Shown in pieces: positions 1 through 5,069 of a stretch of DNA of 5,069 bases; positions within the stretch are counted from its first letter, which is position 1; the number at the start of each line of letters is the position of its first letter. The stretch comes from Thermofilum sp. (GTDB lineage Archaea > Thermoproteota > Thermoprotei > Thermofilales > Thermofilaceae). The stretch spans positions 1 through 5,069 of the forward strand of contig JAJHRM010000190.1 of the NCBI GenBank assembly GCA_020832965.1, given 5' to 3'. The notes under the pieces are model-generated. The model did not search any database and was not told where the DNA came from. It was given only the letters and a program-made list of their open reading frames with translations. The translations under genes were made by a program, and so were the position numbers.

Positions 1-77
1 AGTGAGAACGGATGCGCCAGGCTACGAGGGGGGTGGACGCGTGGCTGAAATCGGTAGCCCGCCTCGACACGGGCAGA

Positions 78-85
78 GGGGGGAG
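78..85 (+). promoter_or_regulatory. Shine-Dalgarno deciding the ATG-92 start
   Basis: A purine run (GGGGGGAG) ends 6 bases before the ATG at 92, matching the archaeal 16S anti-Shine-Dalgarno by its GGAG core. The GTG at position 2 has no visible upstream sequence to judge, and the residues between the two starts look non-conserved and low in complexity, so the internal ATG is favoured. Confidence 0.45.
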
Positions 86-91
86 AACTCG

Positions 92-928
92 ATGCGCGGG
101 AACGACTCTGTCTACTGGTCAGTCCCCGTTTCTAAGCTGGGGCTGCCTCGGAAGCCCCTTTACAGCATACAGGGTGGTCGCGTGAATTTCAGCATGACTC
201 CGTTAGTAGGGCCCGTTGTCGTGCCCTCGGGCGAGGGTTGGCTGAGGGTTAAGGTTTCCCAAGTATTTAGTGAGGAGCCCCCGGACAGCTTTGAGGAGGG
301 GGATATTGTGTGCCTCTACCTGCTGTACTACGGCGATAAGCGCATAAAGGTCGGAACCTCCCGTCTGGAGAACGCGGTCGCCAGGATGTTCTCCCAGGCG
401 CCACTCGTCGCGGTGGTTGCCGCTGTTATTCAGCCGAGTAAGGAGCTGCCCCTCGAATCCCTAGAGGAAGCGGTCATAGCGCGCGCTAACGAGCTTGGGT
501 TGCGCGGTGTGGAGTGGAGTAAGCCCCAGCTTAGCGAATTGGTAAACGCCTGGAACAGCCTTATCGGCGGTCGCGGTCAGCTATACGAGAAGCTCAAAGC
601 CGCAAGGGAGACGGCGGAGCCCTTGAGTGTGCTGGAGAAGCTCGGAAAAGTTTGCAGAGTGGCTTGGAAAGTAGCCTGCGAGCATGGGGAGCCGCTTTAC
701 GGCTTTGCATGGCACTGGTTCATACCAGAGTGCCCGAGGAAGCCTCTGCCGCCGCCGCTACCAGAGGGCACGAAGTTAAAGGAGGGTGAGGAGATCCAGC
801 TGAAGTTTCATCCAAACGGTCTTTTCAGCGTTCGCACGGGCCAGCTCACCATGGAGGGGGGGAACGAGTTTACGTGCGATTTCGGCTTCCTAAGCAAGTA
901 CGGCTTCGAGGTGATGCCTCATGAGTGA
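92..928 (+). CDS. DUF2797 / GIY-YIG-like protein, Argonaute operon partner
   Basis: 278 residues; no confident molecular function. Residues 68-135 look like the archaeal DUF2797 / GIY-YIG-like fold: a strand with tyrosines (CLYLLYYG, 74-81), the strand-turn IKVGTSR (85-91), a helix with Arg98 followed by SQAP (101-104), and an acidic helix LESLEEAVI (121-129). In GIY-YIG enzymes the corresponding elements are GIY, YIG, the Arg helix and the metal-binding Glu; here the YIG tyrosine is Lys/Val, so activity is uncertain. The C-terminal half has a Cys/His set (C188, C196, H198, C214), a Trp-rich segment (207-209), a proline stretch (218-224) and a predicted beta-rich end. The ATG at 92 was chosen because GGGGGGAG lies about 6 bases upstream and the sequence before it is Gly/Pro/Arg-rich and unlike protein. 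The frame stays open to the left edge from a GTG at 2, so a longer form (308 residues) is possible. It overlaps the Argonaute gene by 8 bases. The gene is solid; the family call is moderate. Confidence 0.8.
   Translation: MRGNDSVYWSVPVSKLGLPRKPLYSIQGGRVNFSMTPLVGPVVVPSGEGWLRVKVSQVFSEEPPDSFEEGDIVCLYLLYYGDKRIKVGTSRLENAVARMFSQAPLVAVVAAVIQPSKELPLESLEEAVIARANELGLRGVEWSKPQLSELVNAWNSLIGGRGQLYEKLKAARETAEPLSVLEKLGKVCRVAWKVACEHGEPLYGFAWHWFIPECPRKPLPPPLPEGTKLKEGEEIQLKFHPNGLFSVRTGQLTMEGGNEFTCDFGFLSKYGFEVMPHE
907..914 (+). promoter_or_regulatory. Strong Shine-Dalgarno for the Argonaute gene
   Basis: GAGGTGAT is an 8-base match to the archaeal consensus GGAGGTGATC and ends 6 bases before the ATG at 921. 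It lies inside the end of the upstream gene, and the upstream stop (926-928) falls inside the downstream start region (ATGAGTGA). This is a typical translational-coupling arrangement and fixes the Argonaute start. Confidence 0.8.
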
Positions 929-3056
929 ACTGTATTTACTTGGCTTTAAAGCCGAGATTTCTGCGCTGAGCAACGAGCTGTACGTGTACGACATCGCGGG
1001 CAGAACTGTTCTTGAAGTGAGGAGCCTCCTAAACAGGAGGGGCATCCCCAACGTCGTGCGCAGAGTGGAGGGCAAACTTTGCGTGGTTACGCCGAGTGAG
1101 TGCAAAGACCTGGGGGAGCCGATGCGCGTGGAGAGAGAGGTAGATAGCCATACTCTAGCCTCGCTGGCTAATTCCGCGATCAGGCTCAAACTACGCCGGG
1201 AGGGATGGGTAACAAGCTACTCCAAGATTTTCAACCCGGAAATATACGAAGACCTTCTTGGAGAGGGCGATGTGCGGCGCTACAGCGCTTACGGGGTGGC
1301 GGTGCATTACTACGATGGCTTAAAGTGCTACGTCGTCTCGGTCGACCCCGCCTTCAAGCTTGAGACATCTGTAACGCTCAACAGGCTTTCCGACGACGTA
1401 CTTGAATCAGTTCATACTGTCAAGATACTTGGAGAACGTTACTCGTTCGAGCTACTAGGTATCGAGGATGGCTCTGAGGAGGCGGTAGAGCTGGCCCAGA
1501 AGACTGTGAAAACCCTGAGGAACATGCTCAAGCTACAGATAAGCGGCGCGGAGGAGAGGGTGGCTAAAGTGTATCCGTGGAGCAGGCAGCTGAGAGAGTT
1601 TCTCTCGGAGTACAATCTCTTGCTGAAAGAAACTAGGGAAGGGGGCGCATGGAGCTACGCCTACTTACCCACCGATGCACTCTGCCCCGTCCCCTCCTTC
1701 GAGAACCTCCGAGCGCTAGGTGTAGACCTGTCTAAGAAACCGATGTGGAAAACTCCCAATAAACGTTATGAAGAGGCGAAAGAATTTGCAAAGAACATCG
1801 AGGTAGCGGAAATCGGTGGTTTAGAGGTAAAGTTGCTGGATACGGAGCCTACTTTAGTAAATGCCCAAGAGGGGCTCACGCCGCTAGCTCAAACCCAGGG
1901 CGGGCAAACTGTTAGATTGGATGACGTCGTGGATCGTGGCGCGTGGGGGTCTAAGATCGCCCCTATACGAAGGGGGTCAGGGATACGTGGGGCTCTAATA
2001 AATGGGCACCCGGAGGTGGATGAGAAAACAGTAGAAAAGCTGAGGTGGCATTTAGAAAAGGTGCTAAAGGGGATCACGAAGGGACAGGCAAGCATTAAAA
2101 TTGTCCGGGGAATCGACCAGATTGACAAGATTGAGAGGCCGAACTTCAATGTGGTAATCGCGGCAATCTACATAGGTCGTAGTGATCCGCGGTCGTATGC
2201 CGAGTTCGAGTATAGGGTTGCCAGCCGGGGGCACATCCCGCAGTACGTTGACGGAGATAAGCTGTGTGAGAGAATGCGTGGAAAGAGGGAATTCAGGATC
2301 GAAAACTACGCTTTTCCCATCGCGAAGGGGCTTGCCTTCAGAGCGGGCTGGCGCTACCTAAGCCTCACGCCGCCTTCCGAGCTTGCAGGCGCGCTCGTAG
2401 CGGGAGTTGATAGGACGTACGTGCGCGTGGGGAACGGTATGGGTCTGGGTGTGGTCCCGGTTCTCACGTCAGCCGACGGGCTCGATGTTAGCTACCTCGA
2501 TCCGATAGTCGGCGGAGGGGAGGAGGAGATAGCTGTAGAGGCTGCTCGTAAGCTGAGGGAGCAGCTCGATAAGTCCAACGCGGATGCTCTTGTCTTGCTT
2601 GTAAATAGAGCGACCGTTCCCAGAGAGCTTGAAGAAGTTCTAGAAAGAGAGTTCGACAGGTACGTTTGCGTTTGCGTGACCAAAGATCACAGCTACCCCC
2701 GGCTGCTGAGAAAAGAATTTGACGTGTACGTTAACCCGGCGGTGGGGGACTACTGCGTCGTTAGCGAGAAAGATTCAGCGGGCGTTTACCTGGTCTCAGC
2801 TAGCGACTTAAGAAAATCTCGGGATAGAACTATAGAACCCCTGCTTGTACGCTGCATAATACGGGGGCTTGGAGTTAAGCCTAGAGACGTGCTAAGGTAC
2901 GTGCTGAGCATGAACGCTTTGAACATAGAGGGGGCTTACTTCCCGGCATCGCTCCCGTGGCCGCTTCATCGGGCCGATAAGCTGTGTAAAAAGCTCTATA
3001 GCTTAACTTTGTACACTCGTCAAATCCCTACCGGTAAGGTGCTAGAACTCCTGTAG
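921..3056 (+). CDS. Prokaryotic Argonaute (long type), probably slicer-dead
   Basis: 711 residues, close to characterised long archaeal Argonautes. Family members bind a short nucleic-acid guide and a complementary target in the cytoplasm. Approximate architecture: N domain 1-90; L1 from about 100 to 155, with the strand pattern YYDGLKCYVVSVDPAFKLET (130-149); PAZ-like 156-250; PAZ end and L2 with YLPTDALCPVPSFENL (248-263) and the following KR-EEAKEFA segment; MID about 405-480 with the IPQYV turn (439-443); PIWI about 490-711. PIWI landmarks are AGVD (D497), a GGGEEE segment (531-536) fitting the Glu finger, VTKDHSYPRLL (586-596), and the end motif LPWPLHRADKL (678-688) carrying D686. The third catalytic Asp is replaced: the expected RDG position reads Asn562-Arg563-Ala564. 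Cleavage is therefore predicted to be lost or strongly reduced, as in many long-B Argonautes. It is co-translated with the DUF2797/GIY-YIG-like gene. The Argonaute call is firm; the catalytic inference rests on alignment by eye. Confidence 0.88.
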   Translation: MSELYLLGFKAEISALSNELYVYDIAGRTVLEVRSLLNRRGIPNVVRRVEGKLCVVTPSECKDLGEPMRVEREVDSHTLASLANSAIRLKLRREGWVTSYSKIFNPEIYEDLLGEGDVRRYSAYGVAVHYYDGLKCYVVSVDPAFKLETSVTLNRLSDDVLESVHTVKILGERYSFELLGIEDGSEEAVELAQKTVKTLRNMLKLQISGAEERVAKVYPWSRQLREFLSEYNLLLKETREGGAWSYAYLPTDALCPVPSFENLRALGVDLSKKPMWKTPNKRYEEAKEFAKNIEVAEIGGLEVKLLDTEPTLVNAQEGLTPLAQTQGGQTVRLDDVVDRGAWGSKIAPIRRGSGIRGALINGHPEVDEKTVEKLRWHLEKVLKGITKGQASIKIVRGIDQIDKIERPNFNVVIAAIYIGRSDPRSYAEFEYRVASRGHIPQYVDGDKLCERMRGKREFRIENYAFPIAKGLAFRAGWRYLSLTPPSELAGALVAGVDRTYVRVGNGMGLGVVPVLTSADGLDVSYLDPIVGGGEEEIAVEAARKLREQLDKSNADALVLLVNRATVPRELEEVLEREFDRYVCVCVTKDHSYPRLLRKEFDVYVNPAVGDYCVVSEKDSAGVYLVSASDLRKSRDRTIEPLLVRCIIRGLGVKPRDVLRYVLSMNALNIEGAYFPASLPWPLHRADKLCKKLYSLTLYTRQIPTGKVLELL

Positions 3057-3058
3057 CG

Positions 3059-3073
3059 CGCGGGTAAGCCGCG
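3059..3073 (+). other. Small GC hairpin after the Argonaute stop
   Basis: CGCGG (3059-3063) pairs with CCGCG (3069-3073) around a five-base GTAAG loop, three bases after the stop codon. There is no following T-tract, so it is not a classical terminator; it could protect the 3' end of the message or be fortuitous in GC-rich DNA. Confidence 0.3.
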
Positions 3074-3075
3074 GT

Positions 3076-3087
3076 GAGACGCGTCTC
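3076..3087. repeat. Perfect 12-base palindrome GAGACGCGTCTC
   Basis: The sequence equals its own reverse complement over 12 bases, with no spacer. It lies 20 bases after the Argonaute stop and about 170 bases before the promoter of the next gene. It could be a binding site for a dimeric protein, but its distance from any promoter makes an operator role weak. Confidence 0.35.
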
Positions 3088-3257
3088 GATCTAACTGATG
3101 GAAAAAGTAACGGATGCTCACCCTCGAGACCCTGCCTAGCGCCCTCACGAACGCGCGACGCCGCTCCTCCTGCTGACCCAGCTCCTCAGTCTTAAATCTC
3201 CCTTCTATTGCGTTCCTCTGGGCCGCTTTAGACTACTTTGAGTAACGTTCGTTTATG

Positions 3258-3265
3258 TTTAAATA
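3258..3265 (+). promoter_or_regulatory. Archaeal TATA-box promoter for the zincin gene
   Basis: TTTAAATA is the best TATA-like match in the window and sits in the only AT-rich patch of the gap. With the usual spacing of about 26 bases, transcription would start near 3288, giving a leader of roughly 12 bases before the GTG at 3300. The core TTTAAA is symmetric, so weak leftward activity cannot be excluded, but no gene is seen in that direction. Confidence 0.55.
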
Positions 3266-3288
3266 CCTCCCTCTCCTTTCCGCTCCTC

Positions 3289-3294
3289 GGTGAG
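3289..3294 (+). promoter_or_regulatory. Shine-Dalgarno for the zincin gene
   Basis: GGTGAG contains the archaeal GGTGA core and ends 5 bases before the GTG at 3300, supporting that start. It lies at the very beginning of the predicted transcript, so a start further in (GTG at 3369 or 3390) remains possible if transcription begins later than estimated. Confidence 0.5.
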
Positions 3295-3299
3295 CCTTA

Positions 3300-4727
3300 G
3301 TGGGCCAGCGCGGGTGTACAGGTTTAGCTAGCGCCAAGCTGGAGAGTAGCTTGGCGCTCTGGGAGGCTGTGGAAAAAGCCTCTTCGATAGTGACAGAGTT
3401 CACGAGGAGCGCATGCAGTGAACTTGGTTTAGACCCTCAGGTTGAAGTCCTCCTCTCCTTTAACCACTTCTGCGAGGAGGATCTCGAGCGAATAAGAGGG
3501 GAGGAGGAGCACAAGAGGTTTCAGCGCGAGATCTGCGGGTACTACTACCCAGAGAGACGCCTCATAGTGCTCTCGCTCCCTTGCATTATCGGCAAGCCGG
3601 GGAGTAGCGGCTCTAAGCACAAGTGGGAAGAGCGATTAGCGGAGACTCTTGCCCACGAACTCGTCCACCACTGCCAGTTCACTCAAGGGCATCTCTGTGA
3701 AATCCACCTCAACCCGGAGCTAGCACTCCGGGTCCGCGAGGCCCTGCCCTACGAAGCAAGACCACACGAGGTAGAAGCCTACGAGAAGCAAGCAGAGCTT
3801 GCCCCGAAGCTTAAGAGCGTAAAAGGCTTCTACAAGGCTATCAGGTGCATCGAGCGGCTTTACTCGCCTGAGGCAGCAATCGTGCTAGCCGGGCCCCTCA
3901 TCTTCAGAGTAAGGGATATCCTGGACAAGCATGTGAAGGCCTTCGCAGAAAGTTTTGTAGAACTAGCTGAGAAGGATGTTGCGGAAAATGTTCAAGATGT
4001 CGAAACAGTTTTGAAGAAACTGCTCACGTCAGCGCTGGCATTCCTCGGCAGCACTCATGTTAAAACTCTCCTAATCAGCAACGATAATGATGAATCTTTA
4101 ACATATTTCTTCGTAACTGAAAAAGGCTTCGCTTTTGCTATCACATCAGATAAAGAGACCATTCTTGCTATGCTTGAACTCATTCTAAATAACCTTAGGC
4201 ATAATTTACCTCTCTTCCTAAAGCCTGAAAGAAAGCCCACGCTGCTTGAGCTGAATACATCACAGGATCCGTTCGCGAGCCCGGCATTAGCGCAGTTGAC
4301 GCTAAGCTACGACCATTTGCTGAGTGGGCGTATTGAGACGAGCGGCTTTAAGTACGAGGTGGGTGCGGTGCGTCAGTGCAGGGTGGCTCAGAAAATCTGT
4401 GAGGAAGCTTGTGGAGGATGGTCTGGGGAAGCGTCGCCTGCAGTAAGTATCACGGAGTTTGTGGCGTTGCTCCTCCTCATCGGGTGGAAGCCCGGCACCT
4501 CTGTCAAGGTAGAGCGGTTCAGAGAAACTAGCTGCTTCACAATGGCGCTCGAGGGTTCAAAGAGTTTAGAACAGCCTGAGTTAGTAATCTGCAGTGGTTT
4601 GAAAGTAGAGGATAGAGCCGCTGGGATTAGCATTGCGGCGAAGGATCTCGCTGAGAAGCTCAACGACGAAGCATTCCTTAAAGATATGGCCGCTAAACTC
4701 CTTAGAGCTCTGCAGAACACCAGCTGA
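3300..4727 (+). CDS. HExxH zinc-metalloprotease-like protein with unknown C-terminal domain
   Basis: 475 residues, starting at a GTG with a GGTGAG ribosome site. The N-terminal part looks like a compact zincin. A strand (RRLIVLSLPCI, 86-96) precedes a helix with the motif AHELVHHCQ (118-126), in which H119 and H123 would bind zinc and E120 would activate water. The segment RPHEVEAYEKQ (154-164) fits the downstream Glu ligand of gluzincins (E157 or E159, 34-36 residues after H123). Residues 190-475 match no family I know. They contain predicted helices (212-245), a strand pair LTYFFVTEKGFAFAIT (267-282), and several cysteines (C360, C367, C371). No signal peptide or convincing membrane span is seen, so a cytoplasmic location is likely; a hydrophobic patch at 383-395 is short. 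It has its own promoter, so it is not simply part of the Argonaute operon. Substrate unknown. The protease-fold call is good; actual proteolysis is inferred. Confidence 0.75.
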   Translation: MGQRGCTGLASAKLESSLALWEAVEKASSIVTEFTRSACSELGLDPQVEVLLSFNHFCEEDLERIRGEEEHKRFQREICGYYYPERRLIVLSLPCIIGKPGSSGSKHKWEERLAETLAHELVHHCQFTQGHLCEIHLNPELALRVREALPYEARPHEVEAYEKQAELAPKLKSVKGFYKAIRCIERLYSPEAAIVLAGPLIFRVRDILDKHVKAFAESFVELAEKDVAENVQDVETVLKKLLTSALAFLGSTHVKTLLISNDNDESLTYFFVTEKGFAFAITSDKETILAMLELILNNLRHNLPLFLKPERKPTLLELNTSQDPFASPALAQLTLSYDHLLSGRIETSGFKYEVGAVRQCRVAQKICEEACGGWSGEASPAVSITEFVALLLLIGWKPGTSVKVERFRETSCFTMALEGSKSLEQPELVICSGLKVEDRAAGISIAAKDLAEKLNDEAFLKDMAAKLLRALQNTS

Positions 4728-4734
4728 GCTCGCG

Positions 4735-4746
4735 TTATTCTTTCTC
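4735..4746 (+). terminator. T-rich tract after the zincin gene, possible terminator
   Basis: TTATTCTTTCTC begins 8 bases after the stop codon and has 8 T in 12 bases on the coding strand. Archaeal RNA polymerase often terminates at such T-rich runs without a hairpin. The run is interrupted by C, so the call is modest. Confidence 0.35.
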
Positions 4747-4794
4747 ACTGAAAAGTTTCCGATGCACCCTAAGCTTAAGAGTATGAAACCAACT

Positions 4795-4812
4795 AGCGCG
4801 TTGCAGCGCGCT
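4795..4812. other. Hairpin between convergent genes
   Basis: AGCGCG (4795-4800) pairs with CGCGCT (4807-4812) around a six-base loop, TTGCAG. It lies between the ends of the zincin gene and the minus-strand gene, where a structure limiting read-through from either side would make sense. There is no adjoining T-run on either strand. Confidence 0.3.
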
Positions 4813-4842
4813 TGCGGTGCACTCGAGGTCCTCCGGCTTCTG

Positions 4843-5069
4843 TCAGGGCTCTAGGAAGCGGTACCTGGTTTCGCCCGCCGCTTGGACGTCGAGCTCCCTG
4901 TTCCTCAGGATCACCGGGTAGCCCTCGGTGGCTTGACCCACGGCTAGGAAGTGCCTGGGCGGTAGGGCGGAGACCAGCCGCTGGAGCACGTCCGGCTCGA
5001 GGCCCGAAGCGGGGGCGACGTACTTCACGTCGTCGGGTAGGCTGAGGTAGAAGCAGAAGAGGTTGTCCG
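4843..5069 (-). CDS. C-terminal part of HerA/VirB4-like (DUF87-type) ATPase, partial
   Basis: Only the last 75 codons are in the window; the gene enters from the right edge, and its TGA stop is at 4843-4845. The visible end begins with DNLFCFYLSLPDDVKYVA, continues with a Gly-Leu-Glu-Pro helix, then LPPRHFLAVGQATEGYPVIL and a closing GETRYRFLEP. The order 'leucine-rich helix, LPPRHFLAVG, strand, GETR near the end' recalls the tails of archaeal HerA/VirB4-like hexameric ATPases, in which the last strands follow the final helicase motif and mention of threonine-arginine near the C-terminus is common. No Walker motif is visible because that part lies outside. A GTG at 5028 could be read as a start, but the frame stays open and protein-like above it, so the gene is taken as truncated by the window edge. 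Coding status is good; family is tentative. Confidence 0.6.
   Translation of the reverse strand, partial: DNLFCFYLSLPDDVKYVAPASGLEPDVLQRLVSALPPRHFLAVGQATEGYPVILRNRELDVQAAGETRYRFLEP

Larger units (their letters stand above)
3020..3232 (-). pseudogene. Possible gene remnant, minus-strand open stretch
   Basis: A 70-codon open frame runs between a TAG (3233-3235) and a TGA (3020-3022), overlapping the last 37 bases of the Argonaute gene. Its translation is helix-like and rich in Arg, Glu and Gln (AAQRNAIEGRFKTEELGQQE, then RALGRVSRVSIRYFFHQLDR). No start codon lies in its first 28 codons, and no ribosome site is visible. It may be a leftover piece of a lost gene, or simply chance in GC-rich DNA where stops are rarer. 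No family is recognised. Confidence 0.15.
3057..3299. other. Intergenic region between Argonaute and zincin genes
   Basis: 243 bases with no convincing complete gene. From left to right: a small GC hairpin just after the Argonaute stop, the palindrome GAGACGCGTCTC, a pyrimidine-rich stretch with repeated GCTCCTC words (about 3171-3190 and again near 3282), then a T-rich part (about 3226-3260) that runs into the promoter of the next gene. The minus strand holds a 70-codon open stretch (3020-3232) with no ATG, GTG or TTG near its beginning, which may be a decayed gene fragment or chance. Confidence 0.6.

Noticed and set aside
1..48. Tail of an upstream gene in frame 1 ending with TGA at 46-48
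   Set aside because: Only 15 codons are visible and the translation is Gly/Arg-rich without recognisable features, so it cannot be told from chance.
50..100. tRNA-like start (GGTAGCCCG...CGGGC) with a stem at 57-61/70-74
   Set aside because: The loop lacks the conserved A14 and GG pair, no anticodon arm or T-arm (GTTCGAATC-like) follows at the right distance, and the region runs into a coding start.
890..1189. 99-codon open frame on the minus strand
   Set aside because: It lies fully opposite the well-supported Argonaute start and the end of its partner; Ser/Leu-rich shadow translation, no ribosome site.
2256..2987. Identical 12-mer GATAAGCTGTGT at 2256-2267 and 2976-2987
   Set aside because: Both copies encode similar DKLC helix starts within the Argonaute coding frame; two copies 720 bases apart are best explained by chance and coding constraint.
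4388..4720. 110-codon open frame on the minus strand
   Set aside because: Opposite the zincin gene, Ser/Ala/Leu-rich shadow typical of antisense frames in GC-rich DNA.
4633..5045. Two overlapping plus-strand open frames near the right end
   Set aside because: The first overlaps the zincin end in another frame; the second is an Arg/Pro/Gly-rich antisense shadow of the minus-strand ATPase-like tail, which has the more protein-like translation.
1..5069. CRISPR array or insertion sequence
   Set aside because: No regularly spaced repeats, no terminal inverted repeats with flanking duplications and no transposase were seen.

Overview
The window reads as a chromosomal or accessory segment of a hyperthermophilic archaeon, most likely Thermoproteota (Thermofilum-like or Desulfurococcales-like; inference only). 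The reasons are archaeal-type Shine-Dalgarno cores (GAGGTGAT, GGTGA), a TATA-like box (TTTAAATA), moderately high G+C with frequent AGG/AGA arginine and ATA isoleucine codons, GTG starts, and an archaeal-looking set of proteins.

Layout. (1) Positions 92-928, + strand: a 278-residue protein whose middle resembles the archaeal DUF2797 / GIY-YIG-like fold. (2) Positions 921-3056, + strand: a 711-residue prokaryotic Argonaute of the long type (N, L1, PAZ-like, L2, MID, PIWI). It overlaps the first gene by 8 bases and has its own strong Shine-Dalgarno, so the two form a translationally coupled pair. (3) Positions 3057-3299: a non-coding gap with a small hairpin, a perfect 12-base palindrome, a minus-strand open stretch that may be a gene remnant, and an archaeal promoter facing right. 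(4) Positions 3300-4727, + strand: a 475-residue protein with an HELVH zinc-metalloprotease motif and a large unrecognised C-terminal part. (5) Positions 4728-4842: a short convergent gap with a T-rich tract and a hairpin. (6) Positions 4843-5069, - strand: the C-terminal end of a gene that enters from the right, resembling the tail of a HerA/VirB4-like (DUF87-type) ATPase.

The most interesting point is the first operon. The PIWI domain keeps the first and last catalytic aspartates and a candidate glutamate finger, but Asn562-Arg563 stand where the third catalytic Asp should be. The Argonaute is therefore probably a guide-directed binder rather than a slicer. Catalytically dead Argonautes are often encoded beside an effector, and here the coupled partner is a GIY-YIG-like protein, which suggests a possible two-component Argonaute defence module. 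The zincin and the ATPase next door could be further defence-island genes, but their own promoter and orientation mean that no functional link is shown.
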